Shown here: piece by piece, positions 1 through 11,976 of the stretch
Position numbering within the stretch: the stretch's first letter is position 1
How the letters are laid out: each line of letters begins with the position of its first letter
Origin: Antitrichia curtipendula
Taxonomy: Eukaryota; Streptophyta; Bryopsida; Hypnales; Leucodontaceae
Length of the DNA: 64,000 nt
Direction of reading: 5' to 3'
NCBI GenBank assembly: GCA_951230915.1
Contig: OX579641.1
Location: 18,144,254 to 18,208,253 of the forward strand
Translations under genes and position numbers: made by a program
Notes under the pieces: model-generated
Database searches by the model: none
Told to the model about the DNA's origin: nothing
What the model saw: only the letters and a program-made list of their open reading frames with translations

Positions 1-1036
1 GCCTCTGCTGCTTTCCTCAGTGGGACGCCTGCTCGCCGTGAACTCCTCCGCACAACTCCGCCGCGGTTTCCAGAAGTGGGAGTCCGCTTACTACCCTGGG
101 CCTTGGCAATCGCTTTATCCCTGCCCCGACATCCAAGAAATGTGGCATCAAATGAAAGAGATACGGCCTCGGCAGGGAAAGACACTCAGCGGTGACGACA
201 GATAGAGGGAAGATTGACACTAGCGTGCACTGACTCTGGGCAACAAGGCAGGCTTGGACAGGGATTTAGGGTTAAAGCAAGACACAATTCTCAAGGAAAG
301 AAGAAGACCATGCCGGCTCCTACGTGGCGGCCACGTCGGGAACATGGCTTCTTCAACCATGTCTCTGGAATGTGACTAGTTAATGACTCGCAAGTGACTA
401 TCATGTGACTCTGACGGAGTCACCAACAAGCTCGAAGACATAAAATTCAACTTCGAGGGTTCTCATGAACGACAGACTTATGACTTCTGGGCAAATGAAT
501 CCTTGGGACATAGCGTTGGGTGTGGGAAACCCTATGAATGCGCCGCCTCTCTGCTTCGAAAACCGTGCACGGGACAAGCTCAGAGAACAACGGTACTTTC
601 GCGAGGAGGTGGAGTCCTCTGCAAACTTCAAACTCTTGCATTTATCAGCACATGAACATGGCAAATCCGTGGAGCTCAAATTACAACGTAGGCAGGAACA
701 ACTCCAAGGTCGCGGATTCAATGCGTACTGGCTCTGTGAAATCTGATCAAGCTGCGTTGAGGGGAAGGGGTCCGGAACTTACAGCTCCGCCCTTGCTGCC
801 AAGACTGGAGCGGCCATCTGCTGCACCCGCATGACGTTCTCGTCACGCAGCAGTTCGTACACTCCCTTTTGAGGCGGTGGACTATCCGTCGGCGCTTCCA
901 TTGTGCGGTGTAAGTCTTCTGGACGCTCTCCGGTCACGATGGGGTTCACGACGAACCCTGATCTCCCGTCAAGTTGCCCGATCACCCAGTCCGCCGCTTC
1001 AGTGTCGTCCTCGTTTGCAGGCGGTTGGTCCTTCAC
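1..1036 (-). CDS. TNPA-like gene of CACTA-A copy 1, 5' exons (partial)
   Basis: This is the left-hand mirror of the TNPA-like gene that is complete in copy 2. A likely first coding exon runs from 1036 down to 782. It encodes an acidic, soluble segment beginning MKDQPPANEDDTEAADW and is followed by a good donor (GTAAGT on the - strand). A second exon lies near 1-185 and runs off the window. The start is divergent from the transposase ATG at 1633. The exon/intron structure is inferred from splice-site consensus only. Nothing here identifies the function; the assignment rests on the continuation seen in copy 2. Confidence 0.5.
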
Positions 1037-1632
1037 CTCCGCAATCGTAGCAGAGAGAGAGAGAGTGAGCCGCTGTGGTTAACTCCAATTCGAAGGAGGA
1101 AATGAGATATTGTCGCGATCGGTGATGGAGGGCTCTCTCTTGATGAGCGCCGTCGGTTACCGGCGGCTCGTCATTAAATTGAGGATTCTGACAGTAGTAA
1201 TCAACATTTTCACGATTTGAGAACGTGCGGTAGCCTTGATCCAGTCTGATTTGCATTCGAGTACAATCCACGTTCATTGAGAGAGTGGGAGTGAAAGACT
1301 TAATCACGTTTCTAATGACACCTGCATATGCAAAAAATCTGTCGACGCCAATACCTAGTTACACTGAATTCATGCTGTGAAGACATATGTGAGTCATTTA
1401 TCTGTGTCATTTTTCGACTACGCAGTGACTTCTGAAGTCATGGAAGAGTTACAGAAGACGCCAGTGAATGCTGAAGGACGCACTGCGACTCGCGTTTTTC
1501 GGAAGTACAAGGTATCAGTGATGGAGGCTAAATAAGTCCTGCTCCGAAGGTCCCTTCACAGATTCTATTCCATTACCCTCCCGATTTCGTTCCTGTGCAT
1601 GACATGGTAACAAATTTGCCAAACCGGTGAAG
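1037..1632. promoter_or_regulatory. Divergent intergenic region between the two CACTA-A genes (copy 1)
   Basis: About 0.6 kb separates the first ATG of the TNPA-like gene (- strand) from the TNP2-type transposase ATG (+ strand). It holds a GA-rich run near 1050-1067 and a cluster of AGTCA-type motifs around 1390-1445. It is a natural place for a bidirectional promoter. No TATA box was assigned with confidence. It is mirrored at 56749-57344. Confidence 0.45.
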
Positions 1633-4600
1633 ATGATTCCCGCTAGGCTTCCATTGTCCGACAGCGGCAGACAAAGACTTAGAGATGAGCGCCTCTGGTT
1701 GAGGGAATTACAACGAGCTAGAGAGTACAATGTGAAGAAGCTGCATTGTCCTTGCACAAAGTGCAGAGGTCGCAAGAGACTTCTCCTGAAGAACGTTCAA
1801 GCTCACCTTGTACGTCATGGAAGGCATCCGGATTGCCGCATTTGGAGAGGCCCGGGCGCAAGGGATTCCTCTGACGAGGAGTGGGAGCAAGAATTTTGGG
1901 GACCCCATAGACAGGCAACATCCGGCATGGCCGCCCTAGATGTTGATGTTGATACGATAGGCATGCTAAATCAGGCATTGAATATAGTGGACGCTCCAAC
2001 ATTTTCGGCCGAAAGAATTCAAGAGGAAGTGAGAAATGCCTTTTCCACGGCGGACTCTATCCACGACGAGTGCATGGAGGTGTTCCACGGTGATGTAGCG
2101 GAGGCTGAGGAATGTCGTGACGAGCATACTCCTCCCTCGAAAGGGACTGACATACTTGACACTGACGACCACCGCCCTCCAGGTGCAACCACTGATGCAG
2201 TTCACAGTGACGGAACCTTTGATGCCAGGGCATTGCAAGGGTGCCTAGAGCCTTTGTATGATGGAGCTGCTTCAAGCAAGCTCGCGGCGACGGTCTTGTT
2301 GATGAATTTGTGCACTGTGCATGGTGTAAGCAACCACTGCGCCAACGAATTGTTCAGCATTCTACATTCTCATCTCCTACCAAGGAACAATAACTTGCCT
2401 CGAAACTACTACGCAGCGCAGGCCTTGACGGGGAAATTGGGTTTGACGTACAATACCATCCATGCATGTGAACGAGGCTGTGTGCTGTTTCGGGGGCCCT
2501 ATGAGGAAGACCTACGTTGTCCCAAGTGTGGCAGTCGCAGATACCGGGACGAGGAGCGGCGTTGTTTTCCAGTGAAAGTGCTGCGCCACTTCCCCATCAT
2601 TCCCAGACTGCAGCGCATGTTCATGAGTCCAAAAATCTCGCAGCTCTTGGTTTGGCATGCAGAGAATCAGAGCAACCGTGACGGAGGTGATGGCCTTGTC
2701 AGGCATCCTTGTGACTCCAAAGCTTGGAAGCATTTCGAGGAAAATGTGGATCCCTCATTTGCACGAGATCCTAGGAATGTTCACTTTGCCTTAGCAACTG
2801 ATGGAGTGAACCCTTACAAGCAGAATAGGACATCATGGTCAACATGGCCAGTGTTGCTATTGAACTACAACTTACCACCTTGGTTGAGCACAAAGAAGTT
2901 TTTCATTTTGTTGGCACTCTTAATTCCAGGGAGGGAGTCCGTGACGGGTGACGTGTTTGACGTATATTTAGAGCCACTAGTGGAGGAGTTGTTGGAGCTT
3001 TGGGCCGGGGTCCCTGCCCATGACGTCACTAAGGATGCAGGTGAAAAGGCTTTTCAGTTGCGTGCCATGTTGCTATGGACTGTACACGACTTCCCGGGGT
3101 ATGGCACAGTTGGAGGATTCAGTCATCAAGGGTATGCAGCGTGTCCATGGTGTGGTCAAGACCTTGGTGCTGAGCATTCTATTGAACTGTCCAAGCAAAC
3201 TTACGGTGGGACTCGTCGATGGCTACCTGAAGATCATCCTTACAGATCAGAAGGTATGAAGGACCACTTTGACGGATTAATGGAAAACCGCTCGAAACCC
3301 CGGACTGTGACTGTGGAGGAGCAAATGCAACACGCACTGCAGTGTGAGGCATGGAAAGCTGCCGGAAACAGAGAGGGTGCCGCAGGGGACCCCTCCAAAA
3401 ATTTTGGCCTCAAGCGGCTGAGCATTCTATTCAGATTGTCATACTGGAGGGTAAGATTACCAATTTTTGCCTTTCTCAGCAGAAAACATTAGATGTGACT
3501 CGTACGTGACTTTCCAGTCACCCTCTAGTTCCTCCCAAGTCATTTTCAAGTTAGTGTTACATGGATACGTCAAGGTTTGACTACGAAATGACTAGTATAT
3601 GACCAGGTTGTGACTGTGGACTTGTACCTAATCTGTTGGTCATGTCTGCACTGCCAGTATCTTCTCATTCGCTACACGCTAGACCTCATGCATTGCGAAA
3701 TGAATCTAGCCAAGAACTTTCTGAAAACCATATCAGGGAAGAAGGACACAGTCAAAGTGCGGAGGGATCTACAACGCCGAAATGTAAGGAGGCACCTGTG
3801 GCTCGCTCCACACCCACGTAAGGCAGGAAAGATGGTGAAGCCACAAGCATCTTATGTTTTGTCCGAACAGGAGTTTGAGAAGTTTGTCAAGTGCATAAAA
3901 GATTTGAAAACGCCCGCGGGGTACTCATCGGACCTGAGCAAGTGTCTCCGGAAGAAGAATTTTGGTGGCCTGAAGTCGCATGATTACCATATTCTGATGC
4001 AGCAGATCATGCCACTAGCTCTTTGTGATTTGATGGAACCAGGACCTCGTATGGCTATTATGCGAATGTGTAGGGTATTTCGTCGCTTGGGCACAAAGGT
4101 ATATAATCCAGCAGACTTTCCGTCTCTAGAAGCAGATGTGGCAGAGAGCATGGCCCTTTTGGAGATCGAATTTCCACCTTCATTTTTTGACATAATGACT
4201 CATCTCCCATACCATTTGGCAAAGGAGTTGGACTTGTGTGGTCCAGTTAGTGCACGGTGGATGTATCCAGTGGAGCGCTACATGAAAGTATTGAAGAACC
4301 ACGTCCGAAACATGGCACGACCAGAGGCATGCATGGCGGAGGGGTACTTGAAAGATGAATGCATTGGATTCATTACGGAGTACCTCCACAGCTTTGAGGG
4401 CTCTCACAGGCGTGTATGGGATGAAGACGAAGAATATGGAGATGCTGAGGAAGTTCTGCAAGGGGCAAGAAGGCTGTACGTGATGAGTTCCGAGTTGAGA
4501 GATGTGGCCCACCACTATGTGCTTTCCAATGCTGCAGCCATGCAGGATTCCTTCATGTAAGTTAAGGAGTTCACTCTTCCCTGTGATACATTGATCCCTA

Positions 4601-5617
4601 ATATGGCTCAACAGTGAAGCCTTTTGTGTAAGCTAGGGACATTTAGACCTGAAATCTTGTGTAATTCTGCATTCGTTGTAGTGTAGTCATTTTCGGACAG
4701 TGCTTGCAGATGCTGAATGACTTGCAGTCGACATAGAAGTGACTGCTTCAAGTCATGGAGAAGTCATAGCCCTTCCCCTGCCTGATGAGAATTACTCCTG
4801 AAGTCTACACAGTGCGTCCTGTTGGGTCTATTTTGGAGTGGGGATCGTCTGCTTCTGGGTTTAATTGTGTTTCACTGGATTGTCCAGGATGTGGAGGACT
4901 GAATCACAAGAGAATCCGGAAACGCCATCCTTAGCTGATTGGATGCAACGCAAAGTCGGAGAGTCGGACTTGGATTTGCATAACCCAGAGCACATGGACC
5001 GCTTTCTCCTCAGCAAGAAACCGTCCCGGAGAGCTACTAGATATGCACGAGTCACAGCATTTGGGCTGCACTTTAGAGTGGAGGATGACAGTACAAGACA
5101 CTTGTTGAGTTACAACAGCGGGGTAGCGTCCGTTTTCCACGAGACTGCTGGAAATGTTGAGGAATCCTCCTTGAACTACGTGGGAGTACTTCAAGATGTC
5201 TTTGAGCTGGATTATGGTGCATTGAGTACGAAGATAATTCTGCTGCGTTGTGAGTGGGTGAAAACCATAGACAATCGAGGTAACCCTACGTATACGAAGG
5301 ATGAGGCTGGATTCCTCGTAGTGAACTTTCGGCACAAATTGCCTCGTTTGGCAGACCCGTTCATTTTTCCAAGCCAAGCTACTCAAGTTTTCTTTTCAGA
5401 CGTTACAGGAAGACCGAGGTGGAAAGTTGTGCTACGGAAAGAGGCACGAGCTCGACGAGAGGTTGTTGACACATCCGATGCATTTATGAACACAACAGTG
5501 GAGAGTGACGGGCTAAGAGCTCCCCGTAACCTGCCAATTCCAACCGAAACAGTCAATTTAATTGGGGCCATAGAATTGTCCGAGGAAGAGAACTTGTTAG
5601 CACGGGCAGGAAATTAG
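1633..5617 (+). CDS. CACTA TNP2/TNPD-type transposase, intact, three exons (1148 aa)
   Basis: This is the DDE transposase of CACTA-A. Exons 1633-3450, 3658-4556 and 4888-5617 join in consistent phase, with GT-AG introns of 207 and 331 bp. Domains in order: a Transpos_assoc-type zinc motif (LHCPCTKCRG...HLVRHG, near residues 35-70); Transposase_21 from about residue 205 (CPKCGSRRY, ATDGVNP near 389, YNLPPW, LLIPG, DVYLEPL, HDFPGYG, ACPWCG); the splice-spanning YWRYLLIRYTLDLMHCE near 605; a DUF4218 region (LKSHDYHILMQQ, HLPYHLAKE, RWMYPVERYMKVLKN near 805); and DUF4216 near 1000 (YVGVLQDVFELDYG, DPFIFPSQATQVFF, WKVVLRKEA). The first ATG is 1633; an in-frame GTG at 1627 is not needed. There is no stop or frameshift, so the element may still encode a working enzyme. 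Confidence 0.92.
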
Positions 5618-5837
5618 TGTCATTCCGATACATGAAGCGCTCATACTTGGTGCCACCTCTGCAGAGCATGTACAAGTGATTACAGCATTAGCCGTCCCTT
5701 TTAGCACACAGAATGTCGTTGAAGCCTTCTGCCTGTACAGAGAGAAATTAGAAGAAAATCCAGTTCTATGGACATTGGTACTTAGGCAACGTATGAGTAC
5801 CCTGAGCATTGATTTCAGTACCTATAAGTCATGGTCC
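5618..5837 (+). other. Downstream of TNP2-A: short coding-like segment, unit 1
   Basis: After the transposase stop, 5697-5772 encodes NVVEAFCLYREKLEENPV in an open + frame. A diverged version of the same peptide occurs at 5966-6037. I do not recognise the motif. It could be a 3' exon used in an alternative transcript, or a decayed duplicated exon. No function is assigned. Confidence 0.3.
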
Positions 5838-7039
5838 GCCAAGACTGGTTGATGACTGAAAAATGACTGTAGTAGTCATTTGTAAGACAGTTGGAAGTCA
5901 TCATGGACGGTCGTTTGTAGTAGTGAATGTGGCACTCCTTTTACAAAAAGCATACCCTATTCTGAGTCCTTCAAGAATGTAGAAGAAGCCTTGAATATTT
6001 ATAGGGATAAATTAGAAGAATATCCTGTTCACCTGGGCCATCTATCTTCATTAAATGACACCTTACTCGAGCAGACTCTCTACTGTTTGATTCGTTGCTT
6101 TTTTTGTTTTGGTAATTTCTCACATGTCTGACCCTTAGTGGCCTCCGAAGTTTCGAATGTTGAGACGAAGTTCTCGCAAGTGATCCTTCACAAGACATTT
6201 GTGGTGACTTTGGACCAAGGAGCTTGCTGTTTGATCATTTTTGATGATGTGAAACGTGATGGAATATATCCTTCTACTCTTGAAACTATATCGAACATTA
6301 GGAATCTGTTAGGAAGCCTGCATTTGAAGTCCACCAAAATAATGGCGATACGCCAGTGGTGGTCTCTATGAGGGACCTTCCTTCATTTTGAATGTGGTTT
6401 ATGTACTGGACGTGCACCGTCTAAACTACGCTCTCATGTCAGTCATTTTGAAGTCGCTCAGAAGAAACGTCGAAGTCGCATACTAGTCGCCCCGGAATGA
6501 CTGGTGTCCACATCAGCCTCTTCATCGACTCGGTGGTGGCAGCGTAAATCAATTCATTCAGCACTTTGTCAATTCCTAGTCATTTCTGAGTCTCATTGAA
6601 GTTACCGGAAGCCGCGTCTTCGAAGTCCTAGACTAGGTCCATGCTTTATTTTTTTCTGGGCTGCCCGAAGTCCGCCAGAGCGGGCAGCATGAACCACCCA
6701 AATCCCTGAAGTCATTTTGTATTCACGTTTAAGACATGCAAAGTGTATTTTCGTGACTTGAAGTGACTTTCGAATGACTAAGGCGTGCGCTGCACCGTGA
6801 TCCTCAGTTCCCGACGTTCCACTCGTTCCCAAGGACGACTGAAAGTCGTAGATGAAACTCTACTGTCATTGCACCCACGTCCGCGGTTCAGGAAAGTGAC
6901 TGCCAAATGACTGTTCCAATGCTGCTGCCCCAGCGCTGGTGCAATTATGGAATTCAAAGTCATTCTTTAGTTGTTCCGGACATATAGTCACTTTAGAGTC
7001 ATTCCCTCCAGTCATTTATTCACTGGTTTCTTTGTAGTG
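5838..7039 (+). repeat. CACTA-A 3' subterminal repeat region (copy 1)
   Basis: This is a dense set of short motifs of the type AGTCATT/AATGACT and AGTCAC/GTGACT in both orientations. It is densest at 5838-5910, 6430-6600 and 6700-7039 and runs up to the TAGTG terminus. Such arrays are the known binding sites for TNPA-type proteins in En/Spm elements; binding here is inferred. A second EAxxxYRxKLEExPV-like coding remnant (5966-6037) and an open frame at 6138-6371 lie inside. The latter encodes 77 residues including FVVTLDQGACCLIIFDDVKRDG and is unrecognised. Confidence 0.75.
6138..6371 (+). CDS. Unrecognised 77-aa open frame in the CACTA-A 3' region
   Basis: The frame is open from about 6138 to a TGA at 6371. 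It encodes a mixed hydrophobic and charged peptide (VASEVSNVETKFSQVILHK...). The preceding frame is open back to a stop near 6135. It is identical in the inverted copy (52010-52243), but so is the surrounding non-coding DNA, so identity gives no support for function. It could be a terminal exon or chance. Confidence 0.2.
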   Translation: MASEVSNVETKFSQVILHKTFVVTLDQGACCLIIFDDVKRDGIYPSTLETISNIRNLLGSLHLKSTKIMAIRQWWSL

Positions 7040-7041
7040 TT

Positions 7042-8128
7042 GTCATTTAATCGAAGCTTACCGGAGATCAATTTGATCATCTCTTTGCGTATCGCGTTGA
7101 TGATTGAGTCGTACACTGGTTTGTGAGTGAGAGTGTGTGAGAGGGAGTCCGGATTCTTGGGTTGACGGATACATATGCTGTGACGGAAGAACTTTAGATG
7201 TGTGAAAGAGGAGCTGTGCGTGGTGCCTTTAATTTGCTGGAACGGTGATCCGGTGGAAGCCTGTTACGGGTGAGGGTGCGAGTCCGGAAGTCTAGGGAGG
7301 ATTCCGTGCGGAGATAAGCAACCGCCAGAGGAATTATCCTAGCCATCGGAAGGTCTGCCAACCTTCGGAGCACTCGAGAGTTAAAAAGTCAGCACTACAA
7401 TCCGGAAAGTCTGGATCTGTCGTTGTAGTAAGGTGGATCTAACCGGGCCTTGTGTGACCAACTTTCCGGATACGTCATCCGGAAGATTGTGAGGGTACGG
7501 ATTCTCCCATTGCTATTACCGTATAATTCTTGGGTTTTTGTTTTGTTTGTTACGGATAGAGAGTGTGAACCAGGAGTGGCGAGTCCCTGCCCCTCGGAAA
7601 GATCAATAGTGGACCCCCTGAGGGTGAAACAGAGGTATCTAAAACCAGTTACTTAAGAGAGTCGGAACCGAATTCCGGAATAGGACGGATCCGGATTGGA
7701 ATCCAGAAAATACTAGTTTCCGGAAGATAGCAATAGATTGTACGGATTGCTTGGGGTGTTTTTGGAAGTGATCCGGATACCCGAAACTTGCAGCAACATA
7801 CTAGAATTCCCTGGGACGATAACTCGTGTCATCTTACCACATTTTTGTGTTAAAGATACTTACGCGCTAACTACGCGTGCGACAGCAGAGATCAGAACTT
7901 GGAGGAACCTCTTTTGGTAAGAGTTAGAGCACTGAACATTAGTTACAAAACGCTCCTGAAAGGCTTTCAGTATTGCATGATGTGAACATTTTATGGTATG
8001 ACCCAAAGTGCACATTTCAAGGCATGTTTCTATTGTAAGCATTGTCATAATTTGTCCTCTTCTTACTTCAGAGAAGTGCCACCGAGCATACGGAGGCAAC
8101 AGAGGGAGCTGAAGCATCAGAAGAGGAA
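7042..8128 (+). repeat. CACTA-B 5' subterminal region with TCCGGA repeats
   Basis: Nine TCCGGA palindromes are spread over about 640 bp (near 7147, 7285, 7400, 7467, 7479, 7670, 7689, 7720 and 7770). Far fewer would be expected by chance. This fits a 5' subterminal transposase-binding region of CACTA-B. CACTACAA at 7393-7400 and TTGTAGT at 7433-7439 form a small inverted repeat within it. There is no convincing coding sequence. The stretch 7780-8128 is leader-like, with an apparent intron before the ATG at 8129. Confidence 0.5.
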
Positions 8129-10101
8129 ATGAACGAAGAGACTAATGCTAATGCTTCTGACTTTTTTGAAGAGGCCGATGCTAATGCTTTTGAAGTTTTT
8201 GAAGAGGCAGCCCCAAATGTCCAAATCAACTTTGATGAAATGGTAGAGAATTATTTTGCACGTGTAGATGAGATACACCATCAATTCACTAAGGAGGGCG
8301 ACGTTGTTCTTGATTTCAAGGACCTTTCAGCAGAGGAAGATGAGCCTGACTATACAAATGTCAGGGAAGACATACTTCGTGAAGCAACTGAGCCTCTCTT
8401 TCAGGGTTCAAAAAGTAGCAAGTTGCAGTTCTGCATTGTCCTAATGTCCTTGTGCACCCTTTTTTTAGTGAGTCATCATTGCTTAGACGAAATCTTAACA
8501 TTTCTAAAGCATGATGTGCTCCCGGCAGACAACCAGTGTCCAAAAAACTCATATGAATTGAAGAAGTTACTATCAAAACTTGGTCTATCCCATGAAAGCA
8601 TTCATTGCTACAAGTGTGGAAAAACACTATATTGGAAGGAGAACTCTCAATTGGATTCGTGCCCGAGTTGCGGGAAGTCGAGGTACATCCAAGGATCTAG
8701 TACAGTCCCCGTTCATGTCCTCAGGGTTTTTTCTCTAATAAAGAGGCTACGGAGGATGTACAGATGCCCTGAAATCTCAAAACTTCTAAAGTGGCACTCC
8801 ACAAATCACTCCCAAGACGGAAGAATGAGATCCGTGGTTGATAGTGAACAATGGCATTTCATTGATCAAAAATACCCGCATTTCAGCAACGAGGTTAGGA
8901 ACATCAAGATGGGGCTATCACTGGATGGGGTGAATCCCCATAGTCTTCAATCAACAAAACATTCAGTGTGGCCCGTCTTGATGGTGTTCTATAACCTACC
9001 CCCTTATCTTTTGACCAAGCGTTTTTTTATTAAGTTGACTATGCTAATTCCAGGACCAAAGTCTCCTTCAGAAGACAATATTGATGTTTTCTTGCAGCCC
9101 CTTGTGCACGAGCTCAAGAAGCTATGGATTGGAGTACCTACGGTTGACATGTCTGAACTCGAAGGGTCCAATTGTGTTTTTAAAATGAGAGGCATCCTTA
9201 TGTAGACCATAAATGATTTTCCAGCGTAAACATTGATTTCAGGACAGGTTGGAAAAGGCTTAGCAGGTTGCCCTATTTGCGGAGAAGAAACTGCTGCCAA
9301 ATACTCAAAGGAGGTTGACAAAACATTATTCCTTGGTAATCGAAGGTGGCTCAAGCAAAACTACCGTTGGAGGTCCGCTCGAGCTGCATTTAACGGGCAT
9401 CCGAACCATGATGCCACACCCCCTCGCCAATCTGGGCATACAATTGTCACTTGAGGTGCATGGAGAGAATCTTTTTTGCAGTGCGGCGGGCGTCGTAATT
9501 CGGAGCATGACCCAGTGAAATGCACTGGTGTGAACTGTGAAGCGGATTAGTATTTTCTTCCAACTACCGTATTGGGAGGTATGTTCTCATGCTGGCCTTT
9601 GCTTATTACCCTTGATTGCTTGTTTATTGAAAATTGATTTTTAGTCTAGTCAATTAGAAGTTTGTACATAACGGGGAATTGGGGACGCTTTTGTTCACTG
9701 AATGTGACAAGTATTCATAATTCTACACCTTCAGATTGGAGCCTTGTATCAAAAAGTGCATGTACATTGCAACTTTCAATTGTAGTCACAAACGACAATT
9801 AGTCCATTTGCATTAGAATTGGAACTTTTTATGCAGAAAAGTGATTTGCATTGCAAGTCTTATTAAGTCATTGCCTCGGATTTTTAGAATGTAGTTTTTT
9901 ACAATTGAGTAAGACATAAGGTCATAGGTTTATAAATCGCCCACGTAAGAGCTAAAACTGAATTTTGGGGAGGTTAAACATCTAGAAATATTTTTCAGTA
10001 AATTTTCCTTGAAAGACAAGAGGAATTGGCATCTAACCTAAGTTGTTTCATATTTTTTGGAGCTATCTGTAATTAGTTATGAAAATTTGAAGTTGAAGTG
10101 G

Positions 10102-10224
10102 CATAGGGCTCAAAAATCGCCCACCCCCTCAAATGTACACTGCTTGTACACCGTTGAAGGTTATGAAATAGTTACATGTACAAGTAGTGTACATTTGAAT
10201 AGGGTGGGCAATTTTAGAGCCTAT
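10102..10224. repeat. Long foldback hairpin (about 49-bp stem, 25-nt loop)
   Basis: The left arm 10102-10150 (CATAGGGCTCAAAAATCGCC...CTTGTACA) is nearly the reverse complement of the right arm 10176-10224 (TGTACAAG...GAGCCTATG), with a handful of mismatches. It resembles a foldback MITE or a small-RNA precursor. A fragment of the same motif (AAATCGCCCAC) recurs near 9935, which favours a repeat family. Confidence 0.75.
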
Positions 10225-10880
10225 GCGATTTCAAAGCCTGTTACCTTAGAAGGCATACTTCTAACTTCCAATTTATCATAGGGAAACTCAGTCGCAAGAG
10301 TTCCTTTTTATATGACAGTGACCTTTTCCAGTGACTGTTCATGCAGTTGACTCTTGAGAATATGAAGAAAATAAATTGGATAATTTTCTTAAAAGATGTG
10401 GATGCATTCAGACAATTTGTTGTCATTGGAGGGGTGTTGTGGGTTGGTCAACTACAGTGTTGTGCAATAATGTGGATTGGTTGACTAAAGTGGTTTGCAA
10501 TAATGTAATGAATGTCTGTTTTTGTGTAGGCTTCTTATTTGGCTTCCATGTAGGGACAAGTTAGCTTCAATGTAGTGTTGATTCTTCATTGAAGTGAATG
10601 GTATTAGTTGAGTGTTTTCAGCAGGAAGTTAGGAAATCATTTGTAGAAATCTTTTAGAGGGTCCGGAATGGAGTGCTTCGTAATACACAATTGCACAAAA
10701 TCCTTTTGCACAGAATCAGATTGACTTGGTAATTGCTATCTCTGTCCAGAGACAGGTAGAGGCGCACGGTCTTAGTCTAAGTAGAGAAGATGGTGAACAA
10801 TCAAGAAGTAGGAGATATGTACTATAATTTTATTGGGATCCAATACACTTGGTTGCGGGAGTGCAATTTCATATAATTAA

Positions 10881-11815
10881 CCCCTAAAGGTTTTTGACTA
10901 TGTTTTCACCAAAACCGCTCCAGAACTGCCATTTCTAATACTAGTGCCAAATTTTAGAAAAAAAACATTTTTGGACACTTGTAGCCGTAGGGTCTTGTAG
11001 TAAACTTGTTTAAGAAGATGTGGAAAAAATTTCAGAATTTTCCACCAAGTGGATTGCAAGGTAATAGCGTTTGAATTGACAAAAATCCTTTTTTTGTCCC
11101 TGCGAAAAAACGGGCAGCTGCCCTCCACAAGGTCACATTTGTATGAAAACATGTCCAAAATGATGGTTACTCTTTGGATTTATTCTTCAAGGCAAGTTGG
11201 CTACATTCTTGAAAAATTTCAGATCATTTGGAATTGTACAACATATAGGAAAAAAATAGTAAGTAGGAAGAGGTAGAGAATGATTCAAAGCACTAAATTG
11301 TCAAGAATTTATTTATGAAATTGAAAAATGCCAATCCCAACGATTGTAATGTTGTAATAAACAATCTACACCCAATGTTTTTATTTTTTTTCAAAAATAT
11401 TGAAAATCGAGTTAAATAAAGGACTTCAAAGTTTATTTTAGAGTAGAGATTCCATAACTACCCTCAAACTAAGAATCCTCATAACTTTTGACTCATTGAT
11501 CGGAATGGAATGATTCAAAGCCTCCCATGTACATATAAATCTAAAGAACCAATTTCAAATTTTAGTTTTTTTTAAAAGTGATTTTTAAAGAAGTTTTTTT
11601 TGCTGCCCCAGCTGCCCGCCGAACAATGAAAATGACATATCATGCAATAACTTTTTAACCATGTAGTCAAAAGTTACGAAAATTGTTGGACCTTAAAGCT
11701 ACTCCTCGGGCACATCTTATGTGAAAATTTCAAAGAAAAAAAAGAAAAATTACGGTCATAGTGAGCTGCCCAAAATCGCTATGTTGTCAAAAAACGGTGT
11801 TTGGTCCTTTAGGGG
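10881..11815. mobile_element. TTAA-flanked 935-bp non-autonomous element, copy 1
   Basis: The inverted ends are CCCCTAAAGG / CCTTTAGGGG, flanked by TTAA on both sides (10877-10880 and 11816-11819). It is AT-rich with no open frame of note, and carries internal CTGCC-containing motifs near 11111, 11604 and 11766. A 4-bp TTAA target and CCC(C)TA ends recall piggyBac-type elements; that placement is inference. Related copies are at 13981-14919 and 40220-41160. Confidence 0.75.
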
Positions 11816-11976
11816 TTAATTTAGGAAGGGAAGGTATATTTGTAGTTTTTTTGTTTCAAGTGTTCATGCAGGTATAAATATTCATTATGGGTATTGTCTT
11901 TATTCCAATGAACAACTTTTTTTTAAATATTAATGTGGTTTGTGCAGAAATTGCTAGTGAGACACTTGTTGGACCC

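Larger units (their letters stand above)
1..7039 (+). mobile_element. CACTA-A copy 1 (En/Spm superfamily), 3' part
   Basis: The inner end is ...TTTGTAGTG at 7031-7039, the reverse complement of CACTACAAA, which is the canonical CACTA terminus. Bases 7040-7042 (TTG) would be the 3-bp target duplication, but its partner lies left of the window. Inside is an intact TNP2-type transposase on the + strand and the first exons of a divergent TNPA-like gene on the - strand. The whole segment is the reverse complement of 51342-58380, with paired positions summing to 58381 throughout, so there is no net indel over 7 kb and only a few substitutions. This points to a recent family. The 5' half (about 5.6 kb or more, judged from copy 2) is outside the window. 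Confidence 0.93.
9579..11947 (+). other. Intron of the CACTA-B transposase with inserted repeats
   Basis: This is AT-rich non-coding sequence between donor 9579 and acceptor 11947. It holds a long imperfect hairpin (10102-10224) and a 935-bp TTAA-flanked repeat (10881-11815). The homologous intron in CACTA-A is 207 bp, so most of the extra length comes from insertions. No gene is supported. Confidence 0.7.

Noticed and set aside
7393..7400. CACTACAA as the 5' terminus of CACTA-B
   Set aside because: TCCGGA repeats lie on both sides of it, and a nearby TTGTAGT forms only a small local inverted repeat. A terminus cannot be assigned without another copy.
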